Shown piece after piece: positions 37,273 to 45,263 of a DNA stretch of 64,000 nucleotides; position 1 is the first letter of the stretch, and each line of letters opens with the position of its first letter. The position numbers and the translations under genes are program-made. This stretch comes from Paraburkholderia flagellata. Its GTDB lineage: Bacteria > Pseudomonadota > Gammaproteobacteria > Burkholderiales > Burkholderiaceae. The stretch covers positions 496,001 through 560,000 of the forward strand of contig NZ_JAJEJT010000005.1 in the NCBI RefSeq assembly GCF_021390645.1, given 5' to 3'. The notes under the pieces are model-generated. The model saw nothing but the letters and a program-made list of their open reading frames with translations, was not told the DNA's origin and ran no database searches.

Positions 37273-37449
37273 CACTCAACTCCTTCGAAATCCACCAGCC
37301 CGGCGCCGTCGCTCACTTCATTGCCAGGCGCGTACCGATACGCCTTGAATCGGGAGCAGGTTCCGCCCTTCACGGTTGCGTCGCATCGCATCGGCATTGG
37401 CGCGAAAATCGGCCAATCTCGGGTTGACCTGCGTTTCGAGAGCCTGCAT
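37272..37449 (-). pseudogene. Fusion scar of methylcrotonyl-CoA carboxylase beta and alpha genes
   Basis: Two gene ends are joined here. From ATG 37449, behind a GGGAG ribosome site, the frame reads the N-terminus of the carboxyltransferase (beta) subunit: MQALETQVNPRLADFRANAD. In another frame the last bases read APGNEVSDGAGLVDFEGVE and stop, which is the end of the biotin-carrier domain of the alpha subunit. Everything between, about 25 codons in from the beta start to about 25 codons from the alpha end, is gone. Carbonic anhydrase is upstream and HMG-CoA lyase downstream, which is the usual order in Burkholderiales liu loci. Confidence 0.82.
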
Positions 37450-37481
37450 GCCTCGCTCCCTGATTCCTCGTTGTATATGTT

Positions 37482-38123
37482 TCAGCTTAGCGTCTGCAGC
37501 GATTCGCGATATCGCTCGTCCCACGCCTGCCCGCCGCTGACGCTCACGCCGACCCGCCGCAGCAACCCGTCAGCAAGATCATAGACGAGGCCGTGGACCT
37601 CGATGCGCTGGCCGCGATACCATGCGCGCCGCAGAATCGTAGTGCGGCAGACATTGGCGACCTGCTCGACAATGTTGAGTTCGACCAGCCGGCGGGCTCG
37701 ATCCTTGTCGTCACACGCGCCTAGCTGTGACTCGTGCTTGTTCGCAATATCCTCGATATGGCGCAGCCAGTTGTCGGCCAGCCCTGTCGAACGGTGCTCG
37801 ACGACCGCCTGCACGCCGCCGCAGCCGTAATGGCCAACAACCATGACGTGCTCGACCTTCAGCGTCTCGACTGCATACTGCAGCACCGAGAGGCAGTTCA
37901 GGTCCGAATGCACGACCACGTTGGCGATATTCCGGTGCACGAACACCTCGCCTGGCGCGAGCCCGAGAATTTCGTTGGCGGGCACGCGGCTATCGGAGCA
38001 TCCGATCCACAGGTAACGCGGCGATTGCTGCGCCGCGAGACGCGTGAAGAATTCGGGATCCTCAGCGACGTGCTGGCTTGCCCACGCACGGTTGTTGGCG
38101 AAAAGGTTGTCCAGAGTGCACAT
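37482..38123 (-). CDS. can: Beta-class carbonic anhydrase
   Basis: This 213-residue zinc enzyme interconverts CO2 and bicarbonate. The zinc-binding residues lie in GCSDSRVP (Cys and Asp/Arg dyad) and VGHYGCGGV (His and Cys). The length and the MCTLDNLFANNRAWA start match E. coli Can. It stands 32 bases upstream of the carboxylase scar on the same strand; in this family context it would have supplied bicarbonate to methylcrotonyl-CoA carboxylase, but it is also a general housekeeping activity. Confidence 0.95.
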   Translation of the reverse strand: MCTLDNLFANNRAWASQHVAEDPEFFTRLAAQQSPRYLWIGCSDSRVPANEILGLAPGEVFVHRNIANVVVHSDLNCLSVLQYAVETLKVEHVMVVGHYGCGGVQAVVEHRSTGLADNWLRHIEDIANKHESQLGACDDKDRARRLVELNIVEQVANVCRTTILRRAWYRGQRIEVHGLVYDLADGLLRRVGVSVSGGQAWDERYRESLQTLS

Positions 38124-38261
38124 TACGAACTCACATCGTTTGCGGGCATTGTTTGCCCCTGGTTAGCATGCCTCGGCGGCCACTCCTGGCACCGCCACAC
38201 TAATACAGCTTTTCACAGGCCAACCAGACAAGAACGCCAGATCTGCACGGGCGGCCAATCA

Positions 38262-38549
38262 CTACTCCGGATGACGCGTTGTACCCGCACCCGTGGTTCC
38301 GCTGACAACACCGCCATAGCCCGTTGCCGACGCTTGCACAGCGGCGTTTTGCGCCGCGACCTTGGCTTGCGCTGCCTGAATGTTCGCCGGGTAGTGAAGC
38401 TGGTCGTTGAGGTCGTGGCTTGCTTCTTCGAGCTGTGCAAGCTCCGTTTTGAGTTGTGTGCGCTGAATTTGCTGATCGGACTGGGCAAACGATTGGACCG
38501 GAACGGCGACAACACTGGCAATGACAGCAGCTGCGGCAAGAAACTTCAT
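38262..38549 (-). CDS. Small secreted DUF4148-like protein
   Basis: This 95-residue protein has a signal peptide (KFLAAAAVIASVVAVPVQSFAQ) and a DUF4148-type core with QLKTELAQLEEASHD followed by LHYPANIQAAQAKVAAQN. Its function is unknown and its likely location is the periplasm. AGGAG precedes the ATG by nine bases. Forty bases further upstream lies an almost perfect copy of the TetR-type operator shared with the catabolic genes to the right, so this gene seems to be a member of that regulon. A paralogue at 6773-7090 lacks the operator. Confidence 0.86.
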   Translation of the reverse strand: MKFLAAAAVIASVVAVPVQSFAQSDQQIQRTQLKTELAQLEEASHDLNDQLHYPANIQAAQAKVAAQNAAVQASATGYGGVVSGTTGAGTTRHPE

Positions 38550-38588
38550 GATCGTTATCTCCTGAGTTGATGTAACGGCAGGATGCCG

Positions 38589-38610
38589 TTACTTTACGAT
38601 CGTGAAGCAT
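38589..38610. promoter_or_regulatory. TetR-type operator, site 1 (DUF4148 gene)
   Basis: The site reads TTACTTTACG-AT-CGTGAAGCAT. Its halves ACTTTACG and CGTGAAG are almost perfectly inverted about the central AT. It lies 40 bases upstream of the start codon at 38549. Confidence 0.75.
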
Positions 38611-38789
38611 ATAATACATCGAGGCATGCCTTACGGGTAAGCCCTGACTCGCCTAAGCAGCATTGCTCCAGGAGCAACGAACATGCAAGGTAGTTCGACG
38701 AACCGCAATCCTCCGATCAAAATATCATACGGTATGCGAAACAACACCAACGCCCTTCGGAACCATGAATCCGGTGACTCGGCGGGGCC

Positions 38790-40250
38790 CTAAAACGGAT
38801 ACGGCGTCTGACCGCTGCGCGAATTGATCCAGATGACATCGCTGAAATCGGCCAGGCTATCCGGCCCTGTGCGTCCCCAGCCACTGTCACGCACACCGCC
38901 CATCGGCGCGTGGATCTCGTCGTTGACCGTCGCCGTGTTGACGTTCACGATCCCGCACTGAATCTTGGGGGCGAGTTCAAATGCACGGTAGGTGTCACCG
39001 GACAGAATTGAGGAGCTCAGGCCGTAGTGGGTACGGTTGGCGGCGGCGATAGCCTCCTCGGGTGTGTCCACGGCTTCCACCACGACGACTGGCCCGAAGG
39101 TCTCCTCCTGCGCAACCAGGGCGTCGGCCGGCACGTCGGAAAGGATCGTCGGTTCGTAGACCTGCCCCTCGTAACGCCCGCCAGTGCGCACCCTGGCGCC
39201 CCTGGCCACCGCTTCCTTGACACGCTCGTGGACAAGCTGGACGGCCGCCCGCGTAACCAGCGGTCCGATGATGGTCTTCGGATCCTGTGGGTCTCCGCGA
39301 GTCAGGGTTCGTGTCCGCTCTACGAAGCGAGTCATGAACTCCTCGTATATTTTGCGTTGGATGATGATATGGCGAGTATTCAGGCAAATCTGCCCCTGAT
39401 GGAAAAAACTGCCAAAGGTCGCCGTGCGAACCGCATAGTCGACGTCGACGTCGTCGAGCACGATCATCGGGTTGTAGCCGCCGAGTTCGAGGACCGTACG
39501 TTTGAGCGTACGGCCCGCCCGTTCGGCCAGCAACCGGGCCGTCTTCACGCCGCCAATCAGATTGATGACCCGTACGTCGGGGTGTTCAAAAAACTCATCA
39601 GCGATCTCGCTCGCGGCGCCGGGTGCGTGTGACACCACGTTGATCACCCCATCGGGGAAGCCCGCCTCGTGCGCGATATCCGCGAGTATCAGGCCAGCTG
39701 ACACCGGCGCGAGTTCGGATGGCTTGACCACCACGGTATTGCCAGCGCCGATCGGCGAGATGACCGCCCGCCAGGACAGAATGCTGGCGCCATTCCATGG
39801 CGTGAAACTCGCCACGACACCGAGCGCGCGACGCACAGCGACGGAGTGTACTCCCGGCTGGTTGGTTGCCAGCACCTCGCCCGTTGGCAAGTACATCCAG
39901 CCTGCGGCCTGTTCGAGCGTCGCCGCTACGAGGTCTTGCTGGAAGTTCGCGAAGGAAATCGTACTGCCGGTTTCGCGGGCGAGTATGTCGGCAATCTCGC
40001 TACGACGGCGCTTGATGATTTCTGCGGCCTTCAGGAACAGACGCGCGCGCTCAGCCGGGGGCGTGCTCGACCACGCAGGGAAAGCGCGCGCGGCGGCTTC
40101 AACGGCTACTCGTGCCTCTGCCCGGCCACCCGCCGCGACTTGCGCGAACGGCTTGCGACTGAAGGGCTCGAAGACTTCAAAGGTGCGGCCGCCCTGAGCT
40201 TGATGCCAGGCACCGCCCGCATAGTACCTGTAAGTCGGAGTATTTATCAC
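38790..40250 (-). CDS. NAD(P)-dependent aldehyde dehydrogenase
   Basis: This 486-residue enzyme has the catalytic Glu in LELGGYNPMIVLDD and the nucleophilic Cys in GQICLNTRHIII. Proline-rich PYPF ends the protein, as in the aldehyde dehydrogenase at 27842. It begins with GTG (AAGGA seven bases upstream). Substrate resemblance is to aromatic or salicylaldehyde/benzaldehyde-type dehydrogenases (VRRALGVVASFTPWNGAS). It stands between the DUF4148 gene and a BON protein on the same strand, and no operator of the regional type was found directly in front, so its inducer is unknown. Confidence 0.9.
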   Translation of the reverse strand: MINTPTYRYYAGGAWHQAQGGRTFEVFEPFSRKPFAQVAAGGRAEARVAVEAAARAFPAWSSTPPAERARLFLKAAEIIKRRRSEIADILARETGSTISFANFQQDLVAATLEQAAGWMYLPTGEVLATNQPGVHSVAVRRALGVVASFTPWNGASILSWRAVISPIGAGNTVVVKPSELAPVSAGLILADIAHEAGFPDGVINVVSHAPGAASEIADEFFEHPDVRVINLIGGVKTARLLAERAGRTLKRTVLELGGYNPMIVLDDVDVDYAVRTATFGSFFHQGQICLNTRHIIIQRKIYEEFMTRFVERTRTLTRGDPQDPKTIIGPLVTRAAVQLVHERVKEAVARGARVRTGGRYEGQVYEPTILSDVPADALVAQEETFGPVVVVEAVDTPEEAIAAANRTHYGLSSSILSGDTYRAFELAPKIQCGIVNVNTATVNDEIHAPMGGVRDSGWGRTGPDSLADFSDVIWINSRSGQTPYPF

Positions 40251-40300
40251 TTCGATATCCTTATTATTCCAGTGCAGTGTGGCATCAAGCTTTCTTCAGA

Positions 40301-40681
40301 TCAGAGCTGAGGCCGCAGAGTCATCTTGTTGGTCACTGACTTGACGCCCGTAACCTTACCGGCGGCTTCCGTTGCAATCTGCTCCTGGGCCTGGTTATCG
40401 ACAAAGCCGCCCAGAATCACATCGCCCGTTTGCGAATTTGCGAAGACCGCAATATCTGTCCCTCCAAGGCCCTTGGTCTTGTTCAGCGCCTGGTGGATTT
40501 TCTTTGCAAATTGCCGGTTCGCGGCACGCTCGGCTTTCTTCGAAAGTGTGGGCTGAGACGCCTCGCCAGGCCCCGCGGCCCCGCTTCCCGCAGCTGCAGA
40601 GGACGCTGTTCCCTGGGCAACAGCAGCCGTCGAAAGCAATGCCGCTATCGCCCACACTGCCACTCTGTGTGTCGTTCTCAT
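40301..40681 (-). CDS. BON-domain periplasmic protein
   Basis: This 126-residue exported protein has a signal peptide ending in STAAVAQG, a Ser/Ala/Gly-rich linker, and one BON domain (IHQALNKTKGLGGTDIAVFA, then GGFVDNQAQEQIATEAAGKV). BON domains bind lipid or peptidoglycan and occur in osmotic-stress proteins such as OsmY. It ends 50 bases before the start of the aldehyde dehydrogenase gene. No catabolic role is evident. Confidence 0.9.
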   Translation of the reverse strand: MRTTHRVAVWAIAALLSTAAVAQGTASSAAAGSGAAGPGEASQPTLSKKAERAANRQFAKKIHQALNKTKGLGGTDIAVFANSQTGDVILGGFVDNQAQEQIATEAAGKVTGVKSVTNKMTLRPQL

Positions 40682-40772
40682 TAGATCACCATGGTTTCTG
40701 CAAATTTCAGATTGCGGGGCGAATGCCTTTCTTCATCGACTTCGCATCGCCGCTCCAGGTCAACATGCGCAC

Positions 40773-41075
40773 TTAACCGGCGTAGTAATCAACTTGATGA
40801 CGTGTCTGTCTCATACCGGATAACGCCGCCCGAACGCGAAGATGTTCCGGGTGGTTCGCATACGCGTCGAGCGCAGCGCGCGATTCGAAATCGGCGACCA
40901 GGACAGCATCGCACGCGTAGTCAACCTCGCTGACGTCAAGCCCCACATCCAGGCCCAACAATCCTGGGATCAAACCTCTAAGACTCTCGAACGCCGTTTT
41001 GACGCGCGTAGCCGTTTCGCGGCGCTCGCTCGCGGATTGACCCGCAACACGCCACATTACGATGTGCCTGATCAT
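40773..41075 (-). CDS. Dabb-domain (stress-responsive alpha/beta barrel) protein
   Basis: This 100-residue protein has the Dabb start MIRHIVMWRVAG and the pattern LGLDVGLDVSEVDYACDAVL, then ALDAYANHPEHLRVRAAL. Family members are small dimeric ferredoxin-like barrels; known ones include polyketide-cyclising enzymes such as olivetolic acid cyclase, but most are uncharacterised. The ATG at 41075 gives the normal length. A TetR-type operator sits 45 bases upstream, so it belongs to the regional regulon. Acting on a phenolic or CoA-linked intermediate is only a guess. Confidence 0.86.
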   Translation of the reverse strand: MIRHIVMWRVAGQSASERRETATRVKTAFESLRGLIPGLLGLDVGLDVSEVDYACDAVLVADFESRAALDAYANHPEHLRVRAALSGMRQTRHQVDYYAG

Positions 41076-41120
41076 TACGTTGTCTCGCGAATTGGGTTCA
41101 ACCTCACACTTCATACCACT

Positions 41121-41142
41121 ATACTTTCCGATCGTCAAACTT
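41121..41142. promoter_or_regulatory. TetR-type operator, site 2 (Dabb gene)
   Basis: The site reads ATACTTTCCG-AT-CGTCAAACTT. It lies 46 bases upstream of the Dabb start codon and shares ATACTTTCC with the site in front of the MFS gene at 53604. Confidence 0.75.
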
Positions 41143-41307
41143 TGAAGTTAACGATAGAACCGTCCCGCGTGGAGAAAAATGCGCTCCCGGAAAAATTGAT
41201 TTCCGCCCGGTGGAAGAATGTGTGGCGTCAGACAGGTGCCAGGTCGCTCGCGTGGCTCAGGCCGGGCCCCGCACGGCGACACGGTCGCTTGCCTAAGGTG
41301 TACGGAA

Positions 41308-42273
41308 TCAGCGAACCTGGGGCTTACGCGCGATTCGCGCGGAAACGGCGGTTTTGGGCACCGCGTTCCAGCGATTCTCCAGATCGAGACTCCTGACATG
41401 CTCGGTCAACGCATCCGCAAAAACCCGAATCTTCGCAGGCTGGTTCCGTCGGCTCTGATAGGCGAGGTTAATTGTCAGCGGTGGCAGGTCCCAGTCGCCC
41501 AACAACGGCACCAACCGCCCCGCGACGATATCGTCGTGCACGATGTAGAGCGGCTGAACCACGATCCCCAGTCCGGCCCTACCCGCGGCGCAGATCACCT
41601 GCCCTTCATTCGACTCCAGCACCGCGTTGATTGGAATATTGCGCCGCTCCCGACCTCGCTTGAATTCGAGCAAATAGGGATTGGCCGCATAGCTGTAAAC
41701 AAGCACGTTCTGATTTGCAATATCTTCAGGTGTTTCCGGCACGCCATGTTTGGCAAGATACGCGGGCGACGCGGCCAGCACACGGCGCGTGTGCGCCAGC
41801 CTCCGAACGGTAATGCCTGAATCTCCTTCATGTTCGCGCGTGCGGATCGCGCAATCGATGCCCGCCTCGATGAAATTCGGGTAACGGTTCGCCGCCGTAA
41901 TCTGTACAGCCAGCTCCGGATAGCGTTGCCTGAATTCCGGCAGCCACGGCGCGATATGCAACACTGCGAAAGACACCGAACTGGTTACACGCAGTACTCC
42001 TCTTGGCCGCCATGCCATATCACTGACTGCGTTATCCGCTTCCGCGATGTCCGCGAGAATCGATGCGCAACGCTGTTGATACTCGCGTCCCGCATCGGTG
42101 AGCCACAGCCGGCGGGTGGTCCGTTCGACCAACCGTGTTCCTAGACGGTCCTCGAGCGCACTGAGCATCCGGCTCGCCGCTGCATTTGACATGCCCAGAC
42201 GTTCTGCCGCTTTGGACAGACTGCCGAGTTCGGCGGTCAGCGCAAAGAACTCCATTTGCGTGTAGCGATCCAT
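41308..42273 (-). CDS. LysR-family regulator of the hydroxyquinol operon
   Basis: This 321-residue LysR protein (MDRYTQMEFFALTAELGSLS, then KAAERLGMSNAAASRMLS) is of the CrgA/AaeR-like branch. It is divergent from the hydroxyquinol dioxygenase gene with 131 bases between them. A perfect palindrome, AAATATG-N14-CATATTT, lies 23-50 bases upstream of its own start, the normal place for an LTTR site that autorepresses and activates the divergent operon. Its inducer is probably a ring-cleavage intermediate or hydroxyquinol itself. Confidence 0.92.
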   Translation of the reverse strand: MDRYTQMEFFALTAELGSLSKAAERLGMSNAAASRMLSALEDRLGTRLVERTTRRLWLTDAGREYQQRCASILADIAEADNAVSDMAWRPRGVLRVTSSVSFAVLHIAPWLPEFRQRYPELAVQITAANRYPNFIEAGIDCAIRTREHEGDSGITVRRLAHTRRVLAASPAYLAKHGVPETPEDIANQNVLVYSYAANPYLLEFKRGRERRNIPINAVLESNEGQVICAAGRAGLGIVVQPLYIVHDDIVAGRLVPLLGDWDLPPLTINLAYQSRRNQPAKIRVFADALTEHVRSLDLENRWNAVPKTAVSARIARKPQVR

Positions 42274-42296
42274 GCGACGATTCTTCCGCTGAGTGG

Positions 42297-42324
42297 AAAT
42301 ATGTTTTCAATATAGCGCATATTT
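42297..42324. promoter_or_regulatory. LysR-type operator in front of the hydroxyquinol operon
   Basis: AAATATG (42297-42303) and CATATTT (42318-42324) form a perfect inverted repeat with a 14-base spacer. It lies about 80 bases upstream of the dioxygenase ATG and fits LTTR recognition-site geometry. Confidence 0.75.
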
Positions 42325-42404
42325 TTTCTCCTGGAACGTCGCTAGAGTGCGCACATGATCGCTCTTCGGAGCGGACCCAGCCAATAAAAGCCTGGAGACA
42401 CGCA

Positions 42405-43289
42405 ATGCGCAACATTAACGAGGACAGCATCACGCAGGCAGTGATTGCTGCGATGTCGGGGTGCAACAACGAGCGGCTGCGCACGGTCATGACGAGCCTC
42501 GTCCAGCATTTGCACTCATTCGCCCGCGAAGTGGCGCTGACCGAGAGCGAGTGGCTGTACGCGATCAACTTCCTGACCGACGTTGGCCACATCACGGACG
42601 AAAAGCGCCAGGAGTTCATTCTTTTGTCGGACACGCTCGGCCTGTCGATGCTGACTACGACTCAGAACAACCGTAAGCCTTCCGAGTGCACAGAAGCCAC
42701 GGTGCTCGGGCCTTTTTTTGTCGAAGGGGCACCTGAGTACCAGAATGGCGACGACATCTCCAACGGAGCGGCAGGACTGCCGTGTTTTGTCACGGGCCAC
42801 GTCCGCGGTCTTCACGGAGAACCGGTAGCCAAAGCGGCGCTCGAAGTCTGGCAGTCGGACGAAGATGGCTACTACGACGTGCAGTATGCTGCCCAGCAGC
42901 AAAGCAACGCGAAGCATCAAGGCCGCGGTCGCTTGCACACGCTTCCTGACGGCCGCTTTCACTTCCGTTCGATTCTCGCGGAAGCGTATCCAATTCCGCA
43001 TGACGGCCCGGTAGGCAAGATGCTCGAAGCGCTCGGACGACACCCCTGGCGCCCGGCACACCTGCACTTCTGGATCAACGCGTCCGGATACGAGCCTCTG
43101 ATCACACATATTTTCCGTAACGGAGACAAGTACCTCGACTCGGACGCGGTCTTCGGCGTGCGCTCGACCCTCGTGGCTGACTGGATCGAGCACCCGCCCG
43201 GTGTCGCGCCCGACGGCACGCACATGGATACGCCGTTCTACACGCTCAACTATGACTTCGTCCTCAATCCTGCCGGCCATACTTCATGA
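42405..43289 (+). CDS. Hydroxyquinol 1,2-dioxygenase
   Basis: This 294-residue intradiol dioxygenase opens hydroxyquinol (1,2,4-benzenetriol) between its vicinal hydroxyls to give maleylacetate, using a non-heme Fe(III). The N-terminal catechol-dioxygenase helix domain is followed by TEATVLGPFFVEGAPE. The iron ligands are a Tyr in GYYDVQY, Tyr195 in YPIPHDGP, and His219 and His221 in RPAHLHFW. Hydroxyquinol rather than catechol specificity is inferred from EDGYYDVQY and from the maleylacetate reductase that follows 102 bases later. GGAG eight bases before 42405 sets the start. It is divergent from a LysR gene. Confidence 0.92.
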   Translation: MRNINEDSITQAVIAAMSGCNNERLRTVMTSLVQHLHSFAREVALTESEWLYAINFLTDVGHITDEKRQEFILLSDTLGLSMLTTTQNNRKPSECTEATVLGPFFVEGAPEYQNGDDISNGAAGLPCFVTGHVRGLHGEPVAKAALEVWQSDEDGYYDVQYAAQQQSNAKHQGRGRLHTLPDGRFHFRSILAEAYPIPHDGPVGKMLEALGRHPWRPAHLHFWINASGYEPLITHIFRNGDKYLDSDAVFGVRSTLVADWIEHPPGVAPDGTHMDTPFYTLNYDFVLNPAGHTS

Positions 43290-43391
43290 TCCTGCGCCCC
43301 GGAAAACGCGTCGCGCCCAGGAACGCCGACCTTGAGCCGGGCCCTCAGCGGCCCCGCTCGGCGCGAGTTCCCTCCGTCCTTGAGGCTCACC

Positions 43392-44459
43392 ATGCCCCCC
43401 TCTGACTTCCTCTATAACGGCCGCGCCACGCGAGTCGTATTCGGTAGCGGATCACTCGTCCATCTTGAACGTGAATTGCTGGCGCTCGGCGCGCAGCGCG
43501 CGTTGATTCTCTGCAGTCCAGAGCAGCGTGCGCTCGGCGCATCGGTCGCCGAGACGTTGGGCAACCGCTCCGCGGGGGTATTCGATCGTGCCGCCATGCA
43601 CGTCCCGCTCGAACTCGCGGTAGAAGCGCGAACGGTCGCCACTTCGTTGGGCGCCGACTGCATCGTCGCCGCCGGAGGCGGATCGGCCATTGGTCTTGCC
43701 AAAGCGATCGCACTCGAGTCGAGTCTGCCCATTCTCGCTGTCCCCACCACGTACGCGGGCAGCGAAATGACACCGATATACGGGCTCACGGACGCGGGCT
43801 TGAAGCGGACCGGAACGGATCTTCGCGTCCTGCCGAAGACGGTCATCTACGATCCGGACCTGACGCTCACCCTTCCCGTTGGTATGTCGGTAACAAGCGG
43901 CATCAATGCCATTGCGCACGCGGCAGAAGGTTTGTATTCGCGCGACGCCAATCCGCTTACGAGCCTGATGGCGGAAGAAGGCATCGCTGCGCTCGCGCGC
44001 AGCTTGCCCCACATCGTTGCCAATCCGAACGACATCTCCGCACGCGCCGATGCCTTGTACGGATCCTGGCTATGCGGCGCCGTACTCGGAAGCGTTGGTA
44101 TGGCGTTGCATCACAAGCTTTGCCATACGCTTGGCGGCAGCTTCGATCTGCCGCACGCCCCAACGCATACCATCGTGCTGCCGCATGCGCTGGCCTACAA
44201 CGCCGAGGCAGCTCCGGAGGCAATGAAGCGCGTTGCGCGAGCACTGGGACACGAGAGTGCCGCGCAAGGTCTCTTCGAGCTCGCACGTGCAAACGGCGCG
44301 CCCATCGCATTGAGGGACCTCGGCATGCGCGAAGACCAGCTAGACCAGGCCGCCGACCTCGCCTGCAGCAACGCATACTGGAATCCCCGGCCGCTGGAAC
44401 GCGACGCGATTCGTGCGTTGTTGCAGCGCGCATTCGAAGGAAGCGCGCCCAAGCCGTGA
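43392..44459 (+). CDS. Maleylacetate reductase
   Basis: This 355-residue iron-type alcohol-dehydrogenase family enzyme reduces maleylacetate to 3-oxoadipate with NAD(P)H. The start YNGRATRVVFGSGS, the cofactor stretch AAGGGSAIGLAKAIALE, and the metal/substrate His cluster HHKLCHTLGGSFDLPHA with HTIVLPHALAYN are characteristic. GAGG six bases before 43392 marks the start. It is co-transcribed with the hydroxyquinol dioxygenase and ends 13 bases from the convergent tetR gene. It completes the lower resorcinol route. Confidence 0.93.
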   Translation: MPPSDFLYNGRATRVVFGSGSLVHLERELLALGAQRALILCSPEQRALGASVAETLGNRSAGVFDRAAMHVPLELAVEARTVATSLGADCIVAAGGGSAIGLAKAIALESSLPILAVPTTYAGSEMTPIYGLTDAGLKRTGTDLRVLPKTVIYDPDLTLTLPVGMSVTSGINAIAHAAEGLYSRDANPLTSLMAEEGIAALARSLPHIVANPNDISARADALYGSWLCGAVLGSVGMALHHKLCHTLGGSFDLPHAPTHTIVLPHALAYNAEAAPEAMKRVARALGHESAAQGLFELARANGAPIALRDLGMREDQLDQAADLACSNAYWNPRPLERDAIRALLQRAFEGSAPKP

Positions 44460-44472
44460 ACCCGGTTCATTT

Positions 44473-45174
44473 TCACGCGCGCTCCGGTGCCATTGGTGCC
44501 GGTGGTGCGTCAAAAACGAGCTGCTCGACCGTACGCCAGCATGCTTCGGCCAACGCTGGGTCGGACGGAGAAAGATGGCTGGTCACCGATATTTCAGGCC
44601 CAAAAGCGGATAGCGTCGACGTCAAGCTGACTAACATATAGTGAAAAATAATCGGCTCAACCTGGGGCAAAGCATGCTCATCTTGAGCGGCACGAATCTG
44701 CGGCAACAGCCAGTCAATCACCGGTTTGAGAATCGAGTCTGCGATCCATTGCAGCCTGGGACTGTAACCGAGCCCTTCTTGAAGCATGAACCGATGAAAC
44801 TCTGGGTACTCCACAGTGAATCGGAATAGTGCGCGATAGGCCAATTTTACGCGCTCTACCGCATTGGTCGAATCTGACTGCGAAAGATTTATTTCTTGCT
44901 CATGGCGCACGCGCTCGAATACATATTCGGCGACAGCCCGCCACAAAATCTCTTTCGATCGAAAATGGTACGTAATTAGTGGATGCTGCAAACCGATCCG
45001 GTCTGCAATGCTTCGAATGCTTGCGGCATCGAAGCGTTTGGATGCGAATTCCGCAAGGGCTGCATCTAGAATTGCCAAGCGCGTATCGTGTGCGCGCTGT
45101 TGCTCGGCGCGCCTCGACTTCGCAGGACGACGCGCCTCGTCGGATTTTGCAGCCGTCAAGTTACGTTGCGTCAT
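44473..45174 (-). CDS. TetR-family regulator 1
   Basis: This 233-residue regulator has an N-terminal TetR helix-turn-helix (LDAALAEFASKRFDAASI, then RSIADRIGLQHPLITYHFRS) and a ligand domain of the type that binds CoA esters or phenols. It shares long near-identical stretches with TetR 2 at 55125, such as EYPEFHRFMLQEGLGYSPRL and PIIFHYMLVSLTSTLSAFGP, so they are paralogues. It is the last gene of the operon headed by the CocE-like hydrolase, whose promoter holds a near-perfect palindromic operator (51740-51761). Start 45174 is probable; an earlier start is open. Confidence 0.92.
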   Translation of the reverse strand: MTQRNLTAAKSDEARRPAKSRRAEQQRAHDTRLAILDAALAEFASKRFDAASIRSIADRIGLQHPLITYHFRSKEILWRAVAEYVFERVRHEQEINLSQSDSTNAVERVKLAYRALFRFTVEYPEFHRFMLQEGLGYSPRLQWIADSILKPVIDWLLPQIRAAQDEHALPQVEPIIFHYMLVSLTSTLSAFGPEISVTSHLSPSDPALAEACWRTVEQLVFDAPPAPMAPERA

Positions 45175-45263
45175 GAACTCTTTCACTCTGCGAACCGAAT
45201 ATTGCGAGCGTCTTGCCCTGAGCCCGTCCAGAGCGGCACGGAGCAAGACGCGGCCAACAAGGC

